Source: Paraburkholderia graminis C4D1M (GTDB lineage Bacteria > Pseudomonadota > Gammaproteobacteria > Burkholderiales > Burkholderiaceae). From it: a DNA stretch of 49,162 bases. The notes under the pieces are model-generated. The model did not search any database. It was not told the DNA's origin and saw only the letters and a program-made list of their open reading frames with translations. The stretch is taken from NCBI RefSeq assembly GCF_000172415.1, contig NZ_ABLD01000030.1, positions 1-49,162 on the forward strand. The letters run 5' to 3'. The translations under genes were made by a program, and so were the position numbers. Positions 7,284 through 16,418 of this stretch are shown in pieces; the stretch's first letter is position 1; the number at the start of each line of letters is the position of its first letter.

Positions 7284-9254
7284 TTAGCGGTACTGTTCCT
7301 GCAATTCCGCAAACGAAGCGATCTTGCCCGCAAGCGCGCTTGCAACGACCGTCGGCGGACTCGCGAGCCACACCTGCCCAGGCCCGGAGCGGCCCGAGAA
7401 ATTGCGGTTGATCGCGCTGATCGTGACCTGGTCCGCGTCGGTGGACGAGCCCGGTCCGCAATTGGCGCATGCGCCGCACGAGGGTTGAAGCAGAATCGCG
7501 CCGGCCTGCTCGAACGCGTCGATATAGCCGCGTTTCACGCAGTAATCGCGAACCTCCGACGTGCCGAACTGAAGAAACAGCTTCACACCTGACGGCACCC
7601 GCAAGCCGCGCGCGAGCGCCCATGCGAGCACCTCGTGATAGTGATCGAAGTCCTCGCGCTTGCCTGCCGTGCACGAGCCGCCATACGCGATGTCCACCTT
7701 CGGGCGTTGCGCGAGATCGCGCAGCGCAATGCCGTTGCCCGGATCGCCGGGCGCGGCGAGCATCGGCGAAATGTGCGTGCAGTCTATATCGATGACGTCG
7801 GCGTATGTCGCGCCCGCATCGCTCTGCATCCACGGTTCGAGGCCGAAGTCGATGCCGCGGCGCTCCTTCAAAAACCGCACGGTTTCTTCGTCGGGCGCGA
7901 CAATGCCGGAGAAGCCGCCCAGCTCGGCCGTCATGTTGGTGAGCGTGGTTCGCTCGTCGGTCGTCAATTGATGCACAGCGCTGCCGGCGAACTCGAACAC
8001 CTTTCCGACGCCCGCACCCGCACGTATGCGCGGTTCGGCCAGGAGATGCAACACGAGGTCTTTCGCCGTGACGCCCGGCGCCACCGCGCCGTTGAAATTA
8101 ACCCGCAGCGATTCGGGCACGGTCATCCGCACCGCGCCTGTGACAAACGCATTCGCCATGTCGGTCGTGCCGACGCCGAACGCGAGACAGCCCAAGGCGC
8201 CGCTATGCGGCGTATGCGAATCGGTGCCGACAATCAGTTGCCCGGGCAGCGCGTAACGCTCGGCCATCATCGCGTGCGAGATGCCTTGTGAACCCTCGGT
8301 GAAGCTGCCGTCGACTTCGCTCAGATAGCCGTGATTCGTGATCGCGTAGTCGCGCGCGAACTGACGATGCGCCGCCGACAGTTCGCGCACGTCGGGCAGC
8401 AGGCCGTTGCGCACATGAAGCTCGCTCTTGTGCGAATACGACAGGTGATCCTCGAACGCGAGAATCGTGTCGGGATCGCTCAGCGTGAGCGGCTTGCCGA
8501 ACGTGGCATGCAGCATGTGCGTGGCCATGCCCGTGTAGTACTCGTGGATGAAGCGCCAATCCGCGCGGACGAACGCGCCGCTGCCGGGCGTCGGCGTGTC
8601 GCCGGTTGCATCGGTGGAGAGCGCGTGACGGTCGAGGATTTTTTGCGCGAGCGTGCGCGGCTGCGCGTTGTTGGCGGCATCGGCCGTGGAAGTTGTAGAG
8701 CCGACTCGGCGCATGTTTTGCGCGCCGTAACGCAGCAGGCCGCCGCTTGTCAGAATCGCAGCGGCGAGGCTATCGCGCGAGGCGACGAGCTCTTCGACGT
8801 CGATCGGCTCGCCTCGCTGGATGCGTTCAATCAAACCGAAGTCCGTCGACGTAAAGAGCCCGAGGTTGTCCGCATTCTGACGATAGATGCGCTCGAAGCT
8901 CCGCGCGATCACGAGCCGGATGCCGGCGCGATATTCCGCGAGCGGACTATGTTCGCGCGACGATCCTTTGCCGTACCGGTTGCCCGCCACCGTCACGCGA
9001 AAGCCGCCGTTGCGAATGGCGTCGATACCGATCGGATTCGTATCGCCTGCACGGAACCCCACATAAGGCACCCGGCCAAGGCGTTCGTCGAAGCGGGTCA
9101 GCACGCTCATCGGCGTGATTTCGTCCGTCGACACGTCGTCTCTCAAGCTGCCTGCCGTCGCGGGGTTCAGATCCGTACCGTCGAGCTGTTGCGCGATCCG
9201 TTCGGGGTCCGCGCAAAGAAACAGTACGCGGCCAGTCAAATCCAGTTTTGCCAT
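7284..9254 (-). CDS. Aconitase/isopropylmalate isomerase family hydro-lyase, swivel domain first
   Basis: This 656-residue protein belongs to the [4Fe-4S] hydro-lyase superfamily but is laid out with the small, LeuD-like swivel domain at the N-terminus (about 30-200, with TDEITP and GNRYGKGSSREHSP near 92-105) and the large LeuC-like domain behind it (GTDSHTPHSGALG). The cluster ligands appear to be Cys528 in GSCTAGK and Cys593 and Cys596 in PSCGACANCG. It lacks the extra N-terminal domain of AcnB and is shorter than AcnA (about 890). The start follows a strong ribosome binding site (AAGGAG). With the MFS gene downstream and LysR upstream it looks like a dedicated catabolic operon. The true substrate (aconitate, methylaconitate or another hydroxyacid) cannot be read from sequence. 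Confidence 0.85.
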   Translation of the reverse strand: MAKLDLTGRVLFLCADPERIAQQLDGTDLNPATAGSLRDDVSTDEITPMSVLTRFDERLGRVPYVGFRAGDTNPIGIDAIRNGGFRVTVAGNRYGKGSSREHSPLAEYRAGIRLVIARSFERIYRQNADNLGLFTSTDFGLIERIQRGEPIDVEELVASRDSLAAAILTSGGLLRYGAQNMRRVGSTTSTADAANNAQPRTLAQKILDRHALSTDATGDTPTPGSGAFVRADWRFIHEYYTGMATHMLHATFGKPLTLSDPDTILAFEDHLSYSHKSELHVRNGLLPDVRELSAAHRQFARDYAITNHGYLSEVDGSFTEGSQGISHAMMAERYALPGQLIVGTDSHTPHSGALGCLAFGVGTTDMANAFVTGAVRMTVPESLRVNFNGAVAPGVTAKDLVLHLLAEPRIRAGAGVGKVFEFAGSAVHQLTTDERTTLTNMTAELGGFSGIVAPDEETVRFLKERRGIDFGLEPWMQSDAGATYADVIDIDCTHISPMLAAPGDPGNGIALRDLAQRPKVDIAYGGSCTAGKREDFDHYHEVLAWALARGLRVPSGVKLFLQFGTSEVRDYCVKRGYIDAFEQAGAILLQPSCGACANCGPGSSTDADQVTISAINRNFSGRSGPGQVWLASPPTVVASALAGKIASFAELQEQYR

Positions 9255-9389
9255 CCACTTCTCCTTCTACCCGAATCTAGATGGCGGCGAGAGCTGAGCG
9301 AAGTGCTGGATCGGCAAACGGGGCATCGCGATTGGCGATGGCCTCACGAAGGGCTTGCAAAAGGCTTGTGATGGTCCGCCGACGTCTCT

Positions 9390-10283
9390 CTAATTTGCAG
9401 GCGCAGTCAGCGCTTCAATCAACGCCTGGACCGCCTTCAGACGCGACGATTTTCGCAGCGCGTGAACCCGCAGCGTGCGGCTCGTCGCCCAGGTTTCATC
9501 GAGCGGCCGGCGCACGAACGCATGCGATCCGGCGAACGCGGACGCGGCGCTCGTCGGCACAATACCGATGCCAAGTCCTGCTTCGACCATCCGGCACTGC
9601 GCGTCGAAACTGTTGACGGTAACGGACAGTTTGAGCGGCGTTCGCGCTGCGTCGGCGCGCTCCTTGATGAGCAGGTCTAGCGAGCCGCCGGCCTGTAGCG
9701 CCACGAGTGGAAAGCGGAGCACGTCGCTGAAGGTCGGCGCCTCGAGCGCGGCGAGTTCGTGATCGAGAGGGAGCACGACCATCAGCGGGTCATCGGCGAA
9801 GTGCCATGATTCCAGTCCGCCGGATGCTTTGCCGCTCGCAGAAATGCCGACGTCGGCGCGGTCGTCCATGCAGGCGCGGATGACCTCGTCGCTAATCTGC
9901 TCGGTGAGCGCGATTCGCACGAGCGGGTAGTGGGCCTGAAATGCCTTCAGCCGCTCGGGCAAAAAGCCGACAATCGCCGATGCGTTCGCATACAGACGCA
10001 CGACGCCGGCGACCTCGCCGCTGAGCGACTGCACCTCGCGGGCGAATGACTGCAACTGATCGTGGACCGACACCGCACGAGAAAAGGCATGCCGCCCGGC
10101 CTCCGTCAACTCGACTCCCGACGGCGAACGAATCAGCAACGCGAGGCCCATTGCCGACTCCAGATCCGCGATACGCCGGCTCAATGCGGAAGCGGCAATG
10201 TGATTGCGGCTGGCGGCGCGAGCAATCGAGCCTTCCTGCACAACGGAGATGAACAGCTCGAGGCTGTACGGATCGATTCGCAT
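9390..10283 (-). CDS. LysR-family transcriptional regulator
   Basis: This 297-residue protein has an N-terminal winged helix (SLELFISVVQEGSIARAASRN through SALSRRIADLESAMG, about residues 6-45) and a C-terminal effector-binding domain. It lies 135 bp upstream of the aconitase-family gene in the same direction, so it probably controls that gene and the MFS carrier. The ATG at 10283 matches typical LysR starts; an ATG at 10316 would add 11 residues. Neither has a clear ribosome binding site. The inducer is unknown. Confidence 0.88.
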   Translation of the reverse strand: MRIDPYSLELFISVVQEGSIARAASRNHIAASALSRRIADLESAMGLALLIRSPSGVELTEAGRHAFSRAVSVHDQLQSFAREVQSLSGEVAGVVRLYANASAIVGFLPERLKAFQAHYPLVRIALTEQISDEVIRACMDDRADVGISASGKASGGLESWHFADDPLMVVLPLDHELAALEAPTFSDVLRFPLVALQAGGSLDLLIKERADAARTPLKLSVTVNSFDAQCRMVEAGLGIGIVPTSAASAFAGSHAFVRRPLDETWATSRTLRVHALRKSSRLKAVQALIEALTAPAN

Positions 10284-10369
10284 ACGGCCGGCGTTGCGCC
10301 TGCAAAGTTTGAACAACCAATTCTAGCAGCGGCAGTCCTGAGTCCCGGGACGACTGCGTTCAACAATCG

Positions 10370-11512
10370 TCACTCTCGCCCCAACTCCACAAACCGCTCC
10401 AAATGATGATCCTCATCCCCAAGCTGATGATCGATCATCACAAGCCGCTTTGCGTAATGAGCGAGCGGCAGTTCCCACGTCATGCCGATCCCGCCATGCA
10501 GTTGAATGCACTCCTGCGCGACGAGCGCACCGATCCTGCCGATGCTGTATTTCGCCGCCGACACCACGCGCTCGCGCACCTTGCGTTCGGCACCTAACGC
10601 GGCCGCGGCGTTGATTACCGCTGAGCGTGCCTGCTCGATCTCGAGCAGCATGTCGGCCATTCTGTGCTGCAATGCCTGGAAGCTGCCGATCGCCACGCCG
10701 AACTGCTTGCGCGTGCGCAGATAGTCGAGCGTGTAGTCCTTCGCGACGTCCATCGCGCCGACCGCTTCCGAGCAGAGCGCAAGTACGCCGCATGCAATCG
10801 CATATTCGAGCGTTGCGAAACCGTTGCCCGCCGCGCCGAGCAAAGCGTCGTCGCCGAGTATGACGTTCTCGAAGCTCACTTCGGCCGCGCGCCCGCCGTC
10901 GATCTTCGGATAACCGCGCACGCTCACGCCCGGCGCATCGCGAGGCACCAGAAACAGCGTCACGCCGGCTTGGGAATCGTCCGCGCCTTCGGTGCGCGCC
11001 GACACGAGGAAGAAGGCAGCCTGCTCGCCGTGCTGAACCACCGCTTTAGCGCCATTCAATTGCCACGCGCTGCCATCGCCATCGCCATTGCGCTCGGCGC
11101 GCGTCGTCACTCGGGCGAGTTCGTAGTGACTATCCGGCTCGCCGTGCGCGAGCGCCACAATACGCGACCCGTCGATCAATCCGCCGAGCAACGCCCGCTG
11201 CGCGTCATTGCCGCTGCGAGCAATGGCCTGGCCGACGATGAGCGTATCGAGAAACGGCTCGACCACGAGCCCGCGCCCGAGGCTCTCGAACACGACTGCA
11301 ATATCAAAGCCGCCGCCGCCGAAGCCGCCGCTCGCTTCATCGAACAACGCGCCGATAATACCTAGCTCTCCGAAACGATTCCACAACTCACTGCTAAAAC
11401 CATGCGCCGTTCGCGCGATCCGGTCGCGCGTCGCGAAGCCATACTGTTCGCTGATAAAGCGGTTCAGCGTATCGGCGAGCATCCGGCGATCTTCGGTGTG
11501 CTGGAAGTTCAT
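10370..11512 (-). CDS. pimD: Acyl-CoA dehydrogenase, PimD-like small subunit
   Basis: This 380-residue flavoprotein-family dehydrogenase starts MNFQHTEDRRMLAD and ends in IQLHGGIGMTWELPLAHYAKR, a C-terminal pattern of the acyl-CoA dehydrogenase fold. It lacks the usual catalytic YEGT motif, as in one partner of heteromeric enzymes. It follows the PimC-like gene by 15 bp, so both probably form one alpha-beta dehydrogenase. In Rhodopseudomonas palustris PimC/PimD oxidise pimeloyl-CoA; the name here rests on gene order and family resemblance. A good ribosome binding site (GAAGGAAA) precedes the ATG. The natural chain length is uncertain. Confidence 0.8.
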   Translation of the reverse strand: MNFQHTEDRRMLADTLNRFISEQYGFATRDRIARTAHGFSSELWNRFGELGIIGALFDEASGGFGGGGFDIAVVFESLGRGLVVEPFLDTLIVGQAIARSGNDAQRALLGGLIDGSRIVALAHGEPDSHYELARVTTRAERNGDGDGSAWQLNGAKAVVQHGEQAAFFLVSARTEGADDSQAGVTLFLVPRDAPGVSVRGYPKIDGGRAAEVSFENVILGDDALLGAAGNGFATLEYAIACGVLALCSEAVGAMDVAKDYTLDYLRTRKQFGVAIGSFQALQHRMADMLLEIEQARSAVINAAAALGAERKVRERVVSAAKYSIGRIGALVAQECIQLHGGIGMTWELPLAHYAKRLVMIDHQLGDEDHHLERFVELGRE

Positions 11513-11527
11513 GATGTCCGTTTCCTT

Positions 11528-12736
11528 CTACAGTCCGAGGATCATTTTGGAAATGATGTTCTTCTGAATCTCATTCGATCCGCCGAAGATCGACAGCTTG
11601 CGATTGTTGAAGTATTGCGAAGCCGCGCTCGCCGCTTCGTCGGGACCAACGGGCGCGCCTTGATAACCGTCGTGCAACGCTTCTTCGATAAAGGGCTGCG
11701 CATACGGTCCCATCGCGCGGCGCGTGAGCGACGAGATCTCCTGGCGAATCTCCGTGCCGCGAATTTTCAGCATCGAACTTTCGGCGCCCGGCACCCCGCC
11801 GCCCGCCACCGCGGCGATCACGCGCAGGTTGGTCGTCTTCATGTTCTCGAGATCGATTTCGACGCGCGCCATGCGCGCCGCGAACGACGGGTCGTCCGCG
11901 AGAGGCCGCCCATTGCGCCGCTGTTTCGCCGCGATCTTGCGCAGCCGGTTGAATGCCGCCACCGAAAAGCCGACGCCCGCGATATTCGTGCGCTCATACG
12001 TCAGCAAATATTTGGCGTATGTCCATCCCTTGTTTTCTTCGCCGACGAGATTGGCAGCCGGCACCCGCACGTCCGTGAAAAACACTTCATTCACTTCGTG
12101 CTCGCCGTCGAGCGTGATGATCGGCCTCACTTCGACGCCCGGCGTTTTCATGTCGATCAACAGGAAGCTGATGCCTTCCTGCTTGCGCACGTCGGTCGCG
12201 GTGCGCACAAGGCAGAAGATCATGTTCGCGTAGTGGCCGAGCGTGGTCCACGTCTTCTGTCCATTGACGATGTAATGCTCGCCGTCCGCATCGACGCCGC
12301 GCACGGCCGTGGTTTTCACCGACGCGAGATCGGAGCCCGCGCCGGGTTCCGAATAGCCCTGGCACCACCAGTCGGAACCGTCGAGAATGCGCGGCAACCA
12401 GTGATGTTTCTGCGCATCGCTGCCGTATTTGATCAGCACAGGTCCGAGCATATTCACGCCGAAGGGCACGACGCGCGGTGCGCCGGCCAGCGCGCATTCG
12501 TTCTCGAAGATGAATTTCTGCACCGCGTTCCAGCCGGGCCCGCCGTATTCCTCCGGCCAATGATTCGCGAGCCAGCCGCGCTCGTTGAGGATCGCGTGCC
12601 ACTCGGCCATGTCCTCGCGCGTGAGCCGCCGGCCGCCGTGCACTTTGTCGGCGAGACGCCGCGGGAGTTTGTCGCGCAGAAACGCGAGCACCTCCGCGCG
12701 GAACGCTTCTTCTTCGGGCGTGAAGTTCAGGTCCAT
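11528..12736 (-). CDS. pimC: Acyl-CoA dehydrogenase, PimC-like large subunit
   Basis: This 402-residue protein has the acyl-CoA dehydrogenase N-terminal domain (MDLNFTPEEEAFRAEV), the central beta domain (GYSEPGAGSDLAS, WTTLGHYAN) and the C-terminal four-helix domain. The usual catalytic YEGT is FGGSNEIQ here; a Glu in YERTNIAG could be the base, which is inference. The start at 12736 is chosen because AAAGGA lies 6-10 nt upstream, whereas the open frame extends further up without a site. It is the middle gene of a three-gene operon. Members of this type act on dicarboxylyl-CoA esters. Confidence 0.83.
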   Translation of the reverse strand: MDLNFTPEEEAFRAEVLAFLRDKLPRRLADKVHGGRRLTREDMAEWHAILNERGWLANHWPEEYGGPGWNAVQKFIFENECALAGAPRVVPFGVNMLGPVLIKYGSDAQKHHWLPRILDGSDWWCQGYSEPGAGSDLASVKTTAVRGVDADGEHYIVNGQKTWTTLGHYANMIFCLVRTATDVRKQEGISFLLIDMKTPGVEVRPIITLDGEHEVNEVFFTDVRVPAANLVGEENKGWTYAKYLLTYERTNIAGVGFSVAAFNRLRKIAAKQRRNGRPLADDPSFAARMARVEIDLENMKTTNLRVIAAVAGGGVPGAESSMLKIRGTEIRQEISSLTRRAMGPYAQPFIEEALHDGYQGAPVGPDEAASAASQYFNNRKLSIFGGSNEIQKNIISKMILGL

Positions 12737-12768
12737 CGCAGTTCCTTTGTGATTCGAATGCTTCTGCT

Positions 12769-12798
12769 GACAAGCACGGACAAGCACCGGCAAGCGGC
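12769..12798. repeat. Degenerate 10-bp repeat between pimF- and pimC-like genes
   Basis: Three imperfect 10-bp units (GACAAGCACG, GACAAGCACC, GGCAAGCGGC) fill the 63-bp gap between the two genes. The core GACAAGC is shared with the perfect array at 2097-2134. Confidence 0.6.
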
Positions 12799-12799
12799 G

Positions 12800-14932
12800 T
12801 CAGATTGTCTGATTGAGGCTCGCAAAATCCGCGCCGCGCTCGACGAGTTCAACGAGCAGCGGCGACGCTTGCCAGAACAACGGGTCTTCTTTCGCGAACC
12901 CGCGAATGTCCGCGAGAATGCTCGGCAGGCCAACCATGTCCGCATATTTCATCGGACCGCCGCGATAGCGCGGGAAACCGTAGCCATACAGCAGCGTCAC
13001 GTCGACGTCGAGCGGACGCAGCGCGATCCGTTCATGCACGACGTTCGCGCCTTCGTTGATCATCGCGGCCATGTAGCGGCGAATGATCTCGTCGTCGGTG
13101 AAATTGCGCGGCGTGATGCCGGCGCGCTCGCGCTCGGCGTCGATAATCGCCTCGACTTCCGGGTCCGGCTGGCCGCTGCGCGATCCTTCGGGATACAGAT
13201 AGAATCCACGGCCGGTTTTTTGGCCGAACCAGCCGCGCTCGCACAGGCGGTCGGCGATCTGGACATAACGCGCCGCGGGATCGCGCGTCGCGGCGCGCCG
13301 TTTGCGCGCGGCCCAGCCGATGTCGCCGCCCGCGAGATCGACCACCTGAAACGGTCCCATCGGAAAGCCGAATGCGCGCATCGCAGCGTCGATCTGGTAG
13401 GGCGACGCGCCGTCTTCCATCATCGCGTCCGCCGCGCTACGATAGACGGCGAGGATGCGGTTGCCGATAAAGCCGTCGCATACGCCCGCACGCACCGGCG
13501 TCTTGCGCAGCTTCTTCGCGAGCTCGAACGCGGTCGCGACGACGTCGGCGCTCACGGCTTGCGGCACGACGACTTCGAGCAGCTTCATGATGTTGGCCGG
13601 CGAGAAGAAGTGCAGGCCGGTCACGTCGGCGGGCCGCGAAATGCTCGCGGCTATCGCGTCGATGTCGAGATACGAGGTGTTGGTCGCGAGCACGGCGCCC
13701 GCTTTGCAGACGCGGTCGAGTTCGGCGAAGACGGCCTGCTTGACGGCCAGGTCTTCGAACACGGCCTCGATCACGAGGTCCGCGTTCGACAGTGCATCGT
13801 ATGAGGTGCTGCCGGTCCAGCGCGCCATGAACTCATCTTTCTTCACGGCACTTAGGCGGCCCTTCGCGATGAGGCCGTCGTAGACCTTCTCGATGTGCGC
13901 GCGGCCTCGCGCCAACGACGCCTCGTCGCGTTCGATCATCGTCACTGGCAGGCCCGCGTCGAGCACCGCGACCGCGATGCCCGCGCCCATCGTGCCGCCG
14001 CCCACCACGCCGACTGCATTCAACGCGCGCGGTTTTGCATCGCGTGTTTCCGGCGCTTTCAACACTTCACGCTCCGCAAAAAATGCGTGAATCAAGCCGG
14101 CGCGCTGCGGACTGTCGAGACATTGCAAGAAGAGTTGACGCTCGACACGCAAGCCTTCTTCTAAGCGCTGCGTGATCGCGGCCTCGATTGCATCGACGAT
14201 CTTCAGCGGCGAGAACAGACCGCGGGATTTCTTCGCGGTCTCGGCACGCGCCGCGGCGACCGCTGCGAGGCTGGCGGCGCGATCGCTCAACGCGCCGGCG
14301 TCACGCGTGCGGCGCACCGCTGCATCGCCGGCAAGCAGTTCATGCACATAGGCGAGGCCTTCGGCGAGCACGTCGCCGCTCGCGCCCAACCGGTCGACGA
14401 GTCCGAGCGCGAGCGCTTCCTTCGCGCTCGCATGGCGGCCGCTCAGGATCAGATCGAGCGCGGCCTCTGCGCCGATCAGGCGCGGCGTGCGCTGCGTGCC
14501 GCCCGCGCCGGGCAGCAGGCCGAGCTGCACCTCGGGCAAGCCGAGCTTCGCGCCTTCGACGGCAATCCGGTAGTGCGCGGCGAGCGCCACTTCGAGACCG
14601 CCGCCGAGCGCCGCGCCGTGAATCGCGGCGACGACCGGCTTCGTGCACGCCTCGATGCGGTTGCACACGTCCGGCAGCGACGGCGGCACCGGCGGCTTGC
14701 CGAACTCGCGAATATCCGCACCGGCAATGAAGTTGCGCCCTGCGCCGACGAGCAGCACCGCTTCGACCGAACGGTCGCTGTCGGCGGCTTCGATCGCGGC
14801 GAGCAGGCCACGCCGCACGTCGGCGGAAAGCGCGTTGACGGGCGCGTGGTCGATCGTGACGAGCAGCACCTTGCCGCGCAATTCGCGCGTGACGACGTCG
14901 GCTGAAGTGTCGGTGGAAGAGGTGAGGGTCAT
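12800..14932 (-). CDS. pimF: Enoyl-CoA hydratase / 3-hydroxyacyl-CoA dehydrogenase fusion, PimF/FadJ-like
   Basis: This bifunctional beta-oxidation enzyme (710 residues) would hydrate enoyl-CoA and oxidise the 3-hydroxyacyl-CoA with NAD. The N-terminal crotonase part shows the oxyanion-hole elements IAGADIREFG and GAALGGGLEVALA and the acidic residues of GLPEVQLGLLPGAGG. The C-terminal part has the Rossmann motif GVVGGGTMGAGIAVAVLDAG and two 3HCDH C-terminal domains. The start at 14932 follows AGGAG by 8 nt; the frame is open further upstream to 15034. It is the first gene of the operon with PimC- and PimD-like genes and is transcribed away from a LysR gene. No thiolase is present in the operon. 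Straight-chain fatty acid substrates are possible too. Confidence 0.85.
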   Translation of the reverse strand: MTLTSSTDTSADVVTRELRGKVLLVTIDHAPVNALSADVRRGLLAAIEAADSDRSVEAVLLVGAGRNFIAGADIREFGKPPVPPSLPDVCNRIEACTKPVVAAIHGAALGGGLEVALAAHYRIAVEGAKLGLPEVQLGLLPGAGGTQRTPRLIGAEAALDLILSGRHASAKEALALGLVDRLGASGDVLAEGLAYVHELLAGDAAVRRTRDAGALSDRAASLAAVAAARAETAKKSRGLFSPLKIVDAIEAAITQRLEEGLRVERQLFLQCLDSPQRAGLIHAFFAEREVLKAPETRDAKPRALNAVGVVGGGTMGAGIAVAVLDAGLPVTMIERDEASLARGRAHIEKVYDGLIAKGRLSAVKKDEFMARWTGSTSYDALSNADLVIEAVFEDLAVKQAVFAELDRVCKAGAVLATNTSYLDIDAIAASISRPADVTGLHFFSPANIMKLLEVVVPQAVSADVVATAFELAKKLRKTPVRAGVCDGFIGNRILAVYRSAADAMMEDGASPYQIDAAMRAFGFPMGPFQVVDLAGGDIGWAARKRRAATRDPAARYVQIADRLCERGWFGQKTGRGFYLYPEGSRSGQPDPEVEAIIDAERERAGITPRNFTDDEIIRRYMAAMINEGANVVHERIALRPLDVDVTLLYGYGFPRYRGGPMKYADMVGLPSILADIRGFAKEDPLFWQASPLLVELVERGADFASLNQTI

Positions 14933-15046
14933 GGGCGCGTCTCCTTTGATTGTCTCGGCGCGCAGACGGTGGGCTGCCGCATGCCACGTCTCGCGAATGC
15001 TCACGATTGTGGAGCGGTCAAGGTTCATTGACAATCACATCAACGA

Positions 15047-15061
15047 TTGACAGACTGTCAA
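15047..15061. promoter_or_regulatory. Palindrome in LysR / pimF-like divergent promoter region
   Basis: A perfect TTGACAG-A-CTGTCAA palindrome lies between the divergent LysR and pimF-like genes. Two more TTGAC words lie at 15029 and 15069. The site fits a T-N11-A LysR box and could be the binding site of the LysR protein; this is inference. Confidence 0.5.
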
Positions 15062-15086
15062 AATAACTTTGACAAAGGCCGGTTTT

Positions 15087-15995
15087 GTGGACGTCAATTC
15101 GCTAACCCTGCTGGTCGAGATACTCGACGCGGGCAACCTGAGCGAGGCCGCGCGGCGCCTGAAAATGAGCCGCGCGAACGTGAGCTATCACCTGAATCAA
15201 CTGGAGCGCTCGGTCGGCCTGCAACTCGTGCGGCGCACCACGCGCCGGGTCGAGGCCACGGAGATCGGTTTGCAGTTGTACGAACATGGCCGCGCGATTC
15301 AGAACGCGCTGCTGGCCGCACGCGAATCGGTGACAACGCTCGGGCAAAGCCTGCAAGGGCGAGTGCGCCTGAGCGTGCCGAGCGGTTACGGTCAACTCGT
15401 GATGTCCGAGTGGCTGATCGGGTTCAAGCGCCTTTATCCTGGCATCGTGCTCGACGTGCTGTTCGAGAATCGCGTCGAAGACCTGATGCGCGACGAAGTG
15501 GACATCGCCGTGCGAGTGATGTCCGAGCCGCCGCAAAATCTCGTCGCGCGCGACATGGGAGCGGTGCGCTACGTTGCGTGCGCGTCGCGCGCCTTCGCCG
15601 ATACGCATGGCATGCCGACGCAACTCGACGATCTGCGCACCACGCCGTTGATCACCGCCGCAGTGGTCGGCCGGCAATTGCGCGTTGCCGCGTATCTGCG
15701 CGACGAGCGCCACGAGGTGCTGCTGGAGCCGACCATCATCTCCGAGAACTTTCTGTTTTTGCGGCAGGCGGTGCTCGCGGGACTGGGCGTGGGCATCGTG
15801 CCCGACTATGTGGTGCATGACGATCTGCAACGCGGCGATGTCGTGACGACGCTCGACGAATGGCGCCTGAGCATCTTCGGCACCAACATGTACCTGCTTT
15901 ATATGCCGAACCGCCATCACACGCGCGCGGCGGCAACGTTCATCGAATTCATTCTGGAGCAGGCACGCGCGAGCGGAAGAGGCCGCGTCGCCTGA
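15087..15995 (+). CDS. LysR-family transcriptional regulator
   Basis: This 302-residue LysR protein has an N-terminal winged helix (SLTLLVEILDAGNLSEAARRL, MSRANVSYHLNQLERSVG) and a type 2 periplasmic-binding-like effector domain from about residue 90 (GRVRLSVPSGYGQ). The GTG at 15087 is preceded by AAAGG and yields a standard LysR N-terminus; a TTG at 15069 would add six residues. It is divergent from the pimF-like operon with a palindrome between them, so it is the likely regulator of that operon. Confidence 0.87.
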   Translation: MDVNSLTLLVEILDAGNLSEAARRLKMSRANVSYHLNQLERSVGLQLVRRTTRRVEATEIGLQLYEHGRAIQNALLAARESVTTLGQSLQGRVRLSVPSGYGQLVMSEWLIGFKRLYPGIVLDVLFENRVEDLMRDEVDIAVRVMSEPPQNLVARDMGAVRYVACASRAFADTHGMPTQLDDLRTTPLITAAVVGRQLRVAAYLRDERHEVLLEPTIISENFLFLRQAVLAGLGVGIVPDYVVHDDLQRGDVVTTLDEWRLSIFGTNMYLLYMPNRHHTRAAATFIEFILEQARASGRGRVA

Positions 15996-16111
15996 AGCGC
16001 GGTTTGCGGGTTAAAGACCATTGCGCATTCGCGCGCTTGCCGCGAGTATGCTGAGAAAAAGAGCGCGGACGCGCCGGCACGCAGCACGTCAAAACGTCAG
16101 GGGACACCAGA

Positions 16112-16309
16112 ATGAAGCGGTCAAATGCATTGCTCGTCGTGCTCGCGGTTCTTGCATGCGCCGTTGCCGCGCTGCTGGTCGCGCGCTTACCGGGCGAGCA
16201 AGCCATTCGCCTCGCGGGCTATGCGGCCACGGCCGCGCTGGCGGCGCTGATCGGCTTCGTGGTTCGCAGGCGCAATAGCCGCGCGCAGAAGGCCAAGCGC
16301 GCGGGATAA
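16112..16309 (+). CDS. Small membrane protein, unknown function
   Basis: This 65-residue protein has two hydrophobic segments (about residues 5-24 and 34-51) and a strongly basic tail (VRRRNSRAQKAKR). The second helix ends at the positive tail, which predicts a cytoplasmic C-terminus. The ATG follows AGGGGA by 7 nt, which supports real translation. I do not recognise the family. Confidence 0.6.
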   Translation: MKRSNALLVVLAVLACAVAALLVARLPGEQAIRLAGYAATAALAALIGFVVRRRNSRAQKAKRAG

Positions 16310-16418
16310 CGCGGGGATAAGCGCCGCTCGAAGAAGAGGGCGGGAAAAAGCGCTGACCGGAGGCCGCATTGCGCGTGCTACGATGCTTCGCTCATTGCGC
16401 AGCACGCCGGAGAATGAG

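Noticed and set aside
7284..9254. Naming the enzyme acnA or acnB
   Set aside because: Domain order differs from AcnA and the AcnB-specific N-terminal domain is missing, so neither symbol is supported.
11402..13804. 800-codon open frame on the plus strand
   Set aside because: It is antisense to the pimC/pimD/pimF-like genes and its translation is Arg/His-rich and low in family likeness, as expected for the opposite strand of GC-rich coding DNA.
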